NCBI GenBank assembly: GCA_045130475.1
Contig: JBGUPU010000077.1
Coordinates: forward strand, 1-8,638
Origin: CAG-791 sp045130475
GTDB taxonomy: Bacteria > Bacillota > Clostridia > Lachnospirales > Lachnospiraceae
Direction of reading: 5' to 3'
DNA length: 8,638 nt
Part shown: in pieces, positions 1 to 4,973 of the stretch
How the letters are laid out: each line of letters opens with the position of its first letter
Numbering within the stretch: position 1 is the first letter of the stretch
Position numbers and translations under genes: made by a program
Notes under the pieces: generated by a model
Told to the model about the DNA's origin: nothing
Databases searched by the model: none
The model's input: the letters and a program-made list of their open reading frames with translations, nothing else

Positions 1-81
1 GGAGCTGCCGGAGCCGCCGCATGCCATCAGGGAGATGGCTACAGCACCTGCGAGCAGAGCTGCAAATAACCTTTTTTTCAT
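1..81 (-). CDS. Lipoprotein N-terminus, probable transporter substrate-binding protein (partial)
   Basis: The first 27 codons of a minus-strand gene are present; the rest lies beyond the left edge. The peptide is a textbook lipoprotein signal: a basic start (MKKR), a hydrophobic stretch (residues 5-19), and an LMAC lipobox at residues 18-21 with the lipidated Cys at 21. A Gly/Ser-rich tether (GGSGSS) follows. The protein would be exported by Sec, lipidated and anchored to the outer face of the membrane. The ATG is chosen because an AGGAGG sits 7 nt upstream (89-94). In Bacillota this signal is most often seen on ABC-transporter solute-binding proteins, and the nearby LacI regulator and sugar-isomerase gene make a sugar-binding lipoprotein plausible. 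The mature domain is not visible, so the substrate and even the family are inference. Confidence 0.85.
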   Translation of the reverse strand, partial: MKKRLFAALLAGAVAISLMACGGSGSS

Positions 82-110
82 GTTACATCCTCCTATCTTG
101 TAAATAACAC

Positions 111-124
111 AACTGTTAACAGTT
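111..124. promoter_or_regulatory. Perfect 14-bp palindrome upstream of the lipoprotein gene
   Basis: AACTGTTAACAGTT is a perfect palindrome centred on GTTAAC. It lies 29 bp upstream of the lipoprotein start codon, between that gene and the terminator of the preceding unit. Its position and symmetry suit an operator for a dimeric regulator. It does not resemble the TGTGC-N3-GCACA sites upstream of the hyi-like gene, so a different regulator may act here. I could not identify a convincing -35/-10 pair beside it. Apart from this palindrome I see nothing clear in 95-222. Confidence 0.45.
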
Positions 125-222
125 ACCCTTTTCATCTATCTGCGCGCCTGTCTGTACGGATCCCAACTCCGCCCTGCCTGTGCAGATAGTTTATCGGCCG
201 TCAATCCCGTACTGTTTAGAGC

Positions 223-273
223 AAAAAAAATGGAACCTTACAAAGACTCTCTCCCGGTCTGTGTATCGGCTCC
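223..273 (-). terminator. Rho-independent terminator closing the small-protein unit
   Basis: On the minus strand, GGAGCC pairs with GGTTCC (one G-U), then an internal loop, then ACACAGAC pairs with GTCTTTGT (one mismatch) around a loop of about 9 nt. A run of eight T follows (A223-A230 on the plus strand). It begins 12 nt after the stop codon of the 50-residue ORF, which supports that ORF as the last gene of a transcription unit. Confidence 0.75.
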
Positions 274-285
274 TATTGCCCTGCT

Positions 286-438
286 TCATCCCCGATTGGA
301 TGAAGGATCATATATTATTTTTCTTTTTTCTTCCAGAACAACGATTTTGTCACCTTTTTTTCGGATCACCACGTCGTTGCCCCGTTTCAAGATCGCCTCG
401 ATGGCGGCTTTGACTTTTTCGTCTACCCTCACTTCCAT
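286..438 (-). CDS. Small conserved-looking protein of unknown function (50 aa)
   Basis: A 50-residue minus-strand ORF. It begins MEVRVDEKVK, continues as a probable amphipathic helix (about residues 6-19, VDEKVKAAIEAILKRG), then two probable beta strands (NDVVIRKKGDKIVVLEEKRK) and a short tail. The protein is highly charged, cytosolic, and has no signal or membrane segment. The start is uncertain. In-frame ATGs lie at 438 and 450, and an in-frame CTG at 468 extends the protein by EYQQEMSYN-like codons back to a stop at 469-471. The AGGAG at 451-455 abuts the 450 ATG and is 12 nt from the 438 ATG, so no start is ideally spaced. It lies downstream of the hyi-like gene on the same strand and ends directly before a strong terminator. 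The helix plus beta-hairpin layout is familiar from small Clostridia proteins, but I cannot assign a function. Confidence 0.6.
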   Translation of the reverse strand: MEVRVDEKVKAAIEAILKRGNDVVIRKKGDKIVVLEEKRKIIYDPSSNRG

Positions 439-556
439 ATTATACGACATCTCCTGTTGGTATTCCAGCTAAGGATCTCTTTTATCCCGGACAGAACTCA
501 AAAACGGCAGGACAGGATATCGTACCTTCGTGAACTTATTACTGCTGTTCAACCGA

Positions 557-1339
557 TCAGACTAATGTCATGATCGCCTTGACTGCCTCAGCGGTTGTGG
601 TTGCCGGGAAGAGCTCATATCCGACATATGCGTCGTAACCGACTTCTTCAAGGGCCTTGTACACCCTGGGATAATAGATCTCACCGGTGCCGGGCTCGTG
701 ACGGCCGGGAGCATCCGCAATGTGGACATGGCCGAATGTATCGCCGTAGTTCTTGATGGTGTCGCAGATGCAGCCTTCATTGATCTGCATGTGGTATGCA
801 TCATAGAGAACTTTGAGCTTGGGGGAACCGATCAGGCGGATCATCTCAGCAGCGTCCTGTGTAAATTTGAGGAAGTTGCCGACGTGGTCGGTTGTGATGT
901 TCAGGCCTTCCAGGTTCATCTGGATCCCGGTCTTCTCTGCCAGAGCCGCGCACTTCTCAAGGTTGCGGAACATGGTGCAGGTCTTGACTGTATTGGACAG
1001 GTTGTCATAGTGGTTGATGACGATGCCGCCGTCACCCAGTCCGTTGGAGTGGATGGTCACACAGGGAGCATTCAGGAACTTGGCTGTCTCGCAGGACTTC
1101 TCCAGATATTCCATATAAGCTTCTGTCTGATCGGGATCGATCAGGGAAAGATCCGCATCGCCGTTGAAACCGCAGATCGGAATGCCGGCCTTCTCGGCTG
1201 CTTCCTTGACTGCGTTCAGATCCTTCTCGGGCCAGCCCCAGAACTCTACTGCGTCAAAACCGTCATCCTTTGCGGCCTGGAATCTGTCCAGGAAAGGAAT
1301 CTCACCATAAAGTGCATCAATACAAGCAGATCTCTTCAT
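557..1339 (-). CDS. hyi: Hydroxypyruvate isomerase-like TIM-barrel sugar isomerase/epimerase
   Basis: This 260-residue protein belongs to the AP-endonuclease-2-like TIM-barrel superfamily and resembles E. coli Hyi along its length, most strongly in the C-terminal half. Hyi interconverts hydroxypyruvate and tartronate semialdehyde; relatives isomerise or epimerise other keto sugars, so the exact substrate is open. Visible hallmarks are NLEGLN (E144), VLYDAYHMQ (D180, H183), GHVHIAD (H206) and HEPGTGEI (E215, E220), plus YVGYE (E242). E144, D180, H206 and E242 match the metal-ligand positions of the family, with His206 where E. coli Hyi has Gln. The protein is cytosolic. A GGAGGG lies 9 nt upstream of the ATG. 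The gene has its own promoter with palindromic operators and lies downstream of a LacI-type repressor gene, suggesting substrate-inducible carbohydrate catabolism. Family assignment is firm; the hyi label is by similarity. Confidence 0.85.
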   Translation of the reverse strand: MKRSACIDALYGEIPFLDRFQAAKDDGFDAVEFWGWPEKDLNAVKEAAEKAGIPICGFNGDADLSLIDPDQTEAYMEYLEKSCETAKFLNAPCVTIHSNGLGDGGIVINHYDNLSNTVKTCTMFRNLEKCAALAEKTGIQMNLEGLNITTDHVGNFLKFTQDAAEMIRLIGSPKLKVLYDAYHMQINEGCICDTIKNYGDTFGHVHIADAPGRHEPGTGEIYYPRVYKALEEVGYDAYVGYELFPATTTAEAVKAIMTLV

Positions 1340-1378
1340 AACACGTAACCCTCCGTATCACCTTTGTGATTGTACATC

Positions 1379-1391
1379 TGTGTTTTGCACA
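1379..1391. promoter_or_regulatory. Operator-like site, second copy in the hyi leader
   Basis: TGTGT-TTT-GCACA matches the TGTGC-N3-GCACA palindrome with one arm mismatch. It is centred 17 bp from the perfect copy at 1396-1408, and lies just downstream of the predicted transcription start of the hyi-like gene. Confidence 0.5.
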
Positions 1392-1395
1392 TTTC

Positions 1396-1408
1396 TGTGC
1401 TATGCACA
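1396..1408. promoter_or_regulatory. Palindromic operator at the hyi transcription start
   Basis: TGTGC-TAT-GCACA has perfect 5-bp arms. It begins one base downstream of the predicted -10 hexamer and covers the predicted start point, the classic place for a repressor. The same core occurs at 1593-1605 and, with a wider centre, at 1557-1571. The LacI-family protein encoded at 1773-2813 is the likely binder; this is inference. Confidence 0.65.
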
Positions 1409-1409
1409 T

Positions 1410-1438
1410 ATAATACACTATTGCCGAGAAAAAATCAA
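1410..1438 (-). promoter_or_regulatory. Sigma-A promoter for the hyi-like gene
   Basis: On the minus strand, TTGATT (1433-1438) and TATTAT (1410-1415) are separated by exactly 17 bp. The predicted start is near 1403, about 64 nt upstream of the ATG. The -10 matches consensus at 5 of 6 positions. Confidence 0.65.
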
Positions 1439-1556
1439 AATGTAATTTCCACCAAAATTCTACCACATTTTTTGTCTGCATTGCATAAGATTCAATATAT
1501 TAATATTCATCAATTCATTAACGTTATAACACCAAAGCACGCTTAGCCTTTTCGTT

Positions 1557-1571
1557 TGTGCGTTTCGCACA
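1557..1571. promoter_or_regulatory. Distal operator-like palindrome
   Basis: TGTGCG-TTT-CGCACA is an inverted repeat with 6-bp arms carrying the same TGTGC/GCACA half-sites as the hyi operator. It lies about 160 bp upstream of that operator, away from any promoter I can see. It could be an auxiliary site for repression by DNA looping. Confidence 0.45.
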
Positions 1572-1592
1572 CACCGATCCGCTTTATTATTA

Positions 1593-1605
1593 TGTGCATA
1601 GCACA
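1593..1605. promoter_or_regulatory. Distal operator-like palindrome, same core as the hyi operator
   Basis: TGTGC-ATA-GCACA is the reverse complement of the 1396-1408 operator. Its centre is 35 bp from that of the 1557-1571 site and 197 bp from that of the proximal operator. Confidence 0.5.
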
Positions 1606-1688
1606 CAATATTCCGCGTGCTTTTGCTTTTTTGAGCCATATTTTCCCGCAGTATAATACATTCCGGTATGCGTGCTGCTTCCCGGGGA

Positions 1689-1731
1689 CAAAAAAACAGG
1701 AACAGGCGTTTTCCGCTTGTCCCTGTTTTTT
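1689..1731 (-). terminator. Terminator of the LacI-family gene
   Basis: Arms 1695-1708 and 1714-1727 pair over 14 positions with one wobble and one mismatch around a 5-nt loop. On the minus strand they are followed by a T-run (A1690-A1696 on the plus strand). The hairpin starts about 45 nt after the lacI-type stop codon. The plus strand also has a T-run (1726-1731), so it could work both ways. Confidence 0.8.
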
Positions 1732-1772
1732 CCTGTTTCGGGAGTGGTTCCCGGACGTTTTGTTATTAAAAA

Positions 1773-2813
1773 TCAAATGTTTTCAGAACAGAGGATCTGC
1801 AGTCCGGCAAATAAGCCGGCATCCGGCAGGTTCTTTTTCCTCAGATAGTTGGTCAGCCAGATCAGCGGCTCACGCCCCTGCCGCACGAAATCCTGCGGAA
1901 TCGTATAATCGATCATTCCGGTCCGCATAAGGTGACGGATTCCGTCGTTAATATCGTGGCAGATGACATGAATCTTTCCGCTCAGATTATAAGCGCGGAC
2001 AACTTCCGTACAGGCAATTACGCTCAGGTTTGCCATGTAAATCCCCCGCAGATTCGGATGCTGGCGGATCGCTTCACTGATCACATGCAGTGTCGTGCTG
2101 TAATCGTTGAAGGTCTCTTCGATAAAAATATCCTCTTCCGGAAATCCCAATTCCTTCATTCGTTCGCGAAAGCCCAGCATGCGCAGCCTGTGGCCTTCGA
2201 ACTTTCTGTTGCCCAGAGCAATGAGAATCTGTTCTCCGGGACGAATGCTCCTGCTCATCATCTGCGCCGCGAGCCGGCCGGATTTTCTGATGTCCTCTCC
2301 CACAAAGAGAAGCCTTCCCGAATCGGGCAGATCCGTATTGAATGTGACGCAGGGAATTCCTTTTTCTTTCAGTGCCAGAAGCTCCTTTTCAACCGTCTGA
2401 TCCTGGAATACACAGACCGAAAGTCCATCAATATCCAGATCTGCCAGTTCTCTCAGAAGCCGGACTGCCTCTTCCGGAAGCTCGGTCCTGCACTGTCTGA
2501 TCACGATCTCTACCCGGGCATCTTCCAGCTCTGTCTGCGCCTCATTGATCCCCAGCTGGACTTCGTCGAGAAACTGGTGGCCGTAGCCCCAGTTCGGAAG
2601 CAGAACACCAAGACGCAGCGGCCTCAGTCCTGTATCCTGTTCCCGCAGATGCATATCCCTGGGAGATTCATATCCTACCTCGCGGGCAATCTGGAGCACA
2701 CGCTCCCTCACCTCTGCCTTTACATAGGAACGGTTGTTCAGAACGCGGTCAACTGTGCCTCTCGACACACCCGCACGATCTGCAATTGTCTGTATGGTCG
2801 GTTTTTTTCCCAA
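1773..2813 (-). CDS. LacI-family transcriptional repressor
   Basis: A 346-residue regulator with an N-terminal LacI-type helix-turn-helix (about residues 6-26, TIQTIADRAGVSRGTVDRVL) and a hinge-helix region (about 33-48). A periplasmic-binding-protein-like ligand domain fills residues 66-340. The recognition helix reads GTVDRVLNN, with Asp where classical LacI members have Ser or Ala. This variant is common in Clostridia sugar regulators whose effector domain resembles ribose- or polyol-binding proteins. The start is a TTG at 2811-2813, preceded by an AGGCGG ribosome site 6 nt upstream; no ATG fits. It lies between the antiporter and the hyi-like gene and has its own promoter and terminator. 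It probably represses the hyi-like gene through the TGTGC-N3-GCACA sites and may autoregulate through GCAC-containing repeats in its leader. The effector cannot be deduced. Confidence 0.9.
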   Translation of the reverse strand: MGKKPTIQTIADRAGVSRGTVDRVLNNRSYVKAEVRERVLQIAREVGYESPRDMHLREQDTGLRPLRLGVLLPNWGYGHQFLDEVQLGINEAQTELEDARVEIVIRQCRTELPEEAVRLLRELADLDIDGLSVCVFQDQTVEKELLALKEKGIPCVTFNTDLPDSGRLLFVGEDIRKSGRLAAQMMSRSIRPGEQILIALGNRKFEGHRLRMLGFRERMKELGFPEEDIFIEETFNDYSTTLHVISEAIRQHPNLRGIYMANLSVIACTEVVRAYNLSGKIHVICHDINDGIRHLMRTGMIDYTIPQDFVRQGREPLIWLTNYLRKKNLPDAGLFAGLQILCSENI

Positions 2814-2949
2814 TGATTACCGCCTTTCCAAATAGCGATCTGATACGCATCTGCAAAAACAGGAGCATCTTCATCCGGCTCAGTTTCCATGCATGCCCCC
2901 TCTTTAAATACCTGCATAGAATCCTGCTCGTATATCTCCCCATCTCTGC

Positions 2950-3076
2950 GGCGTGCTTATTCGCTATTCTAACATCTCAGCTGTCTATCAGGCGTGCTTA
3001 TCTCCATTCCACACAAATGATATCACATCTTCAGCGTGCATATTGCATCATTTCTCATTAGCAACGCATTGCACGC
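2950..3076. repeat. Phased GCGTGC repeats in the lacI leader
   Basis: GGCGTGCTTAT occurs at 2950-2960 and again, identical, at 2991-3001. A variant, AGCGTGCATAT, is at 3033-3043, and an inverted copy, ATTGCACGC, at 3068-3076. Spacings are 41, 42 and about 37 bp, close to whole numbers of helical turns. Flanking bases are also partly alike, so this may be a decayed tandem repeat of about 41 bp. All copies lie between the predicted promoter and the lacI-type start codon. They share a GCAC core with the operators near the hyi-like gene. Confidence 0.6.
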
Positions 3077-3093
3077 ATCTTTTCTCTTGAATT

Positions 3094-3099
3094 ATTATA
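3094..3099 (-). promoter_or_regulatory. -10 box of the probable lacI promoter
   Basis: A perfect TATAAT lies on the minus strand in an AT-rich stretch (3085-3130). I see no good -35 at 17 bp (TACTTG is the best), so the promoter is weak or activator-dependent. It would give a leader of about 270 nt. Confidence 0.4.
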
Positions 3100-3140
3100 C
3101 ATTTTCATTTTATATGCAAGTATTTTCTAAATACTCCCAG

Positions 3141-3190
3141 CAAAAAGCCCCTGACATCTGTGCGGTATAATCGTGCAGATGTCAGGGACT
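3141..3190 (-). terminator. Terminator of the NhaC-type antiporter gene
   Basis: Arms 3146-3160 and 3176-3190 form a 15-bp stem with one G-U pair around a 15-nt loop. On the minus strand a T5 tract follows (A3142-A3146 on the plus strand). The hairpin starts 10 nt after the antiporter stop codon. Confidence 0.85.
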
Positions 3191-3199
3191 GCGCAATCC

Positions 3200-4507
3200 T
3201 CAGCTCATCAGAATGGAGATCACTACAAAAACTGCCAGGATAAAAGGATACATCAGGAACGGAATCAGCGAGACGCTCGCTACACCCGCTATATTGGCCG
3301 CCACCAGAAGCTGGGCTCCATAAGGGATGATTCCCTGCATGATGCAGGAACAGGTATCCAGGAGAGATGCGGTTATTTTGGGGTCTACCTTGTACTCACG
3401 GCTGATATCCCGCGCAATGGGCGCCGCGATGACGATGGCGACCGTATTGTTGGCAGTGGCAAGGTCCATGAAAGCCGTCAGGAAAGCAATCCCGAACATA
3501 CCTCCCCGTCTGCTGTCCGCGCTTTTGCGGATCATGGCGAGGATTGCGGCAAATCCGCCGTTCTCCTTCATCAGAGCGGCGATCGATGCCACCAGGATCG
3601 TGACGATCATCGTCTCAAACATGCCTGAAATGCCTGTTCCCATGGAGGACAGTGCAGTCGCGTAAGTCAGAGATCCGGTAAACATGCCCACGAGGATGAA
3701 CAGAATGGTGCCGGTTATCAGAACAAGAAAGACATTGATGCCCAGAACAGACATGACCAGAACAATGAAATACGGCAGCGCCTGCCAGATGTTAAAGGTG
3801 AATTCTCCGATCTGCGCGCCGCGGCTCAGGATGGCGTAGATGACCAGAATCACAAAAGTGATCGCAGCAGCCGGCAGCGCCACGCGGATGTTGGTCCGGA
3901 ACTTGTCTTTCATCTCCACGCCCTGCGTCTTGGTAGCCGCAATCGTCGTATCCGAGATAAAGGAAAGATTATCGCCGAACATCGCGCCGCCAACGACAAC
4001 GCCCACACACAGGGGCAGAAGAAGATTTCCGTTCTTCGACACCGCACAGGCAATCGGCGCCAGGACACTGATCGTTCCGACACTGGTTCCCATTGCCATC
4101 GAGATCAGGCATGCGATCACGAACAGGCCGGGCACCGCGAATCGTCCCGGTATGATACTCAGCAGAAGGTTTGCCGTGCTGGAGGCTCCTCCCGCCTCTC
4201 CGGCAATACCGCTGAACGCGCCCGCCATGATGAAGATGAACAGCATGATCACGATGTTATCGTCACCTATTCCCTGGGCGCAGATATGGATCTTTTCATC
4301 AAAGGACTGCTTTCGATTCTGTAAAAAAGCAGCGATCAGCGAAATGGAAAACGCCAGAACGACAGACACCACATAGAATCCCATCTGCCCTTCATCCTTT
4401 GCGACATATTCAAAAAAGATTCCGTTTCCCAGATACAAGATCAGAAACAACGCAATCGGCAGAAGCGCAGCCGCATTCGGCCGCACCTTTTTTTCTTTCG
4501 TACTCAT
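3200..4507 (-). CDS. NhaC-family Na+/H+ antiporter
   Basis: A 435-residue polytopic membrane protein with about 11-12 hydrophobic segments, starting at residues 13-33, 44-62 and 86-104. The family signatures are clear: MGTSVGTISVLAPIA (139-153) and FGDNLSFISDTTIAAT (177-192), with the conserved acidic and polar residues D179, S182 and D186. The repeat-like second half contains FMDLATANNTVAIV (346-359) and CSCIMQGIIPYGAQ (387-400). NhaC proteins exchange external H+ for cytosolic Na+; some relatives exchange amino-acid or carboxylate pairs, so the substrate is not certain. The ATG at 4507 is chosen because GAGGGAG lies 5 nt upstream and the predicted hydrophobic domain starts soon after. The reading frame stays open for 82 more codons to 4753, but that stretch is Arg/Cys-rich and covers the predicted promoter. 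The gene is monocistronic, with its own promoter and terminator. Confidence 0.88.
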   Translation of the reverse strand: MSTKEKKVRPNAAALLPIALFLILYLGNGIFFEYVAKDEGQMGFYVVSVVLAFSISLIAAFLQNRKQSFDEKIHICAQGIGDDNIVIMLFIFIMAGAFSGIAGEAGGASSTANLLLSIIPGRFAVPGLFVIACLISMAMGTSVGTISVLAPIACAVSKNGNLLLPLCVGVVVGGAMFGDNLSFISDTTIAATKTQGVEMKDKFRTNIRVALPAAAITFVILVIYAILSRGAQIGEFTFNIWQALPYFIVLVMSVLGINVFLVLITGTILFILVGMFTGSLTYATALSSMGTGISGMFETMIVTILVASIAALMKENGGFAAILAMIRKSADSRRGGMFGIAFLTAFMDLATANNTVAIVIAAPIARDISREYKVDPKITASLLDTCSCIMQGIIPYGAQLLVAANIAGVASVSLIPFLMYPFILAVFVVISILMS

Positions 4508-4717
4508 ACTCTCTCCCTCTGTTCCGGACACCGGTCTCCTCTCCCGGCCGGTATCCTTATCCTTCATAACAACTTTTGCAACAAAAAGATCTGCGATCTG
4601 CCCGGGACTTTTGTTTTTCTCCGGCTTCTTAATACAAGGACAGCTCTCAGCTCTGCCGCGTCCTCTCCGAAGACCCATTGGACAAATCTCACCGCGCGCA
4701 CAAGCACACAAGCGCGC
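4508..4717 (-). promoter_or_regulatory. Long, potentially structured leader of the antiporter mRNA
   Basis: About 210 nt separate the predicted start from the ATG. On the minus strand the RNA opens with a GCGCGC/GCGCGC inverted repeat (4694-4717). Farther down lies an AGATC-GCA-GATCT hairpin followed by five T, flanked by AACAAAA/TTTTGTT, which could act as an intrinsic terminator. An ACCGG/CCGGT pair follows, shortly before the ribosome binding site. Alternative pairings of this kind are typical of cis-regulatory leaders. I do not recognise a named riboswitch class. Confidence 0.35.
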
Positions 4718-4724
4718 AAAACTC

Positions 4725-4753
4725 AGTGTACCACCTTTTGGCCGCGAAAACAA
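4725..4753 (-). promoter_or_regulatory. Extended -10 promoter for the antiporter gene
   Basis: On the minus strand, TTGTTT (4748-4753) and TACACT (4725-4730) lie 17 bp apart. A TGG directly before TACACT gives the extended -10 form TGnTAnnnT, which can offset the imperfect -35. Confidence 0.55.
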
Positions 4754-4805
4754 AACATTCTTGCAGTAAATGATAAAAACACCTGCCCCGTGACCACAAC
4801 TCCGG

Positions 4806-4829
4806 CCGGGTCATATGCTCCCGGATTTT
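4806..4829 (+). terminator. Weak hairpin with T4 at the left border of the polymerase cassette
   Basis: CCGGG (4806-4810) and CCCGG (4820-4824) flank a 9-nt loop containing CATATG, followed by ATTTT on the plus strand. It lies between two divergent promoters and could block stray plus-strand transcription into the cassette. The stem is short, so the call is tentative. Confidence 0.3.
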
Positions 4830-4833
4830 AATT

Positions 4834-4853
4834 GGAACTTTTTAGAACTTTAT
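4834..4853. promoter_or_regulatory. Upstream operator pair of the polymerase promoter
   Basis: GGAACTTT (4834-4841) and AGAACTTTAT (4844-4853) are direct repeats offset by 10 bp, one helical turn. They sit immediately upstream of the -35 box. GAACTTTAT is the exact reverse complement of ATAAAGTTC found just downstream of the -10. Confidence 0.6.
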
Positions 4854-4855
4854 CA

Positions 4856-4884
4856 TTGACAGTTCGCATTTACGGCCGTATCAT
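4856..4884 (+). promoter_or_regulatory. Strong sigma-A promoter of the polymerase operon
   Basis: A perfect TTGACA -35 (4856-4861) is followed after 17 bp by TATCAT (4879-4884), 5 of 6 matches to consensus. A promoter this strong, boxed in by repeats, suggests tight repression in the uninduced state. The predicted leader to the ATG is about 83 nt. Confidence 0.8.
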
Positions 4885-4891
4885 AAAATAC

Positions 4892-4914
4892 ATAAAGTTC
4901 CACCCAAAAGTTCC
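4892..4914. promoter_or_regulatory. Downstream operator pair of the polymerase promoter
   Basis: ATAAAGTTCC (4892-4901) and AAAAGTTCC (4906-4914) are direct repeats 13 bp apart, covering the start point and early transcribed region. The first copy lies at the same distance from the -10 as the identical sequence at the XRE promoter (7182-7191). Confidence 0.65.
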
Positions 4915-4973
4915 TCTTAACTCTTAAGCATCTCAGGAATCACAGCCTGTGCGTCAGCAATAAACAATGAGCC

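Noticed and set aside
698..1348. 216-codon frame on the plus strand over the hyi-like gene
   Set aside because: It is an antisense shadow; the minus strand has the isomerase signature throughout.
1543..1776. 77-codon minus-strand frame after the LacI gene
   Set aside because: It spans the LacI terminator and the operator-like sites, and its composition is not protein-like.
1932..2816. 294-codon frame on the plus strand over the LacI gene
   Set aside because: It is antisense to a complete LacI-family protein and shows no domain or ribosome binding site of its own.
4508..4753. 82-codon N-terminal extension of the antiporter
   Set aside because: The extension is Arg/Cys-rich and unlike the family, and overlaps the predicted promoter. 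A good ribosome binding site sits at the 4507 start.
4834..4914. Canonical LexA/DinR box at the polymerase promoter
   Set aside because: GAAC and GTTC occur, but I found no GAAC-N4-GTTC spacing here or at the XRE promoter.
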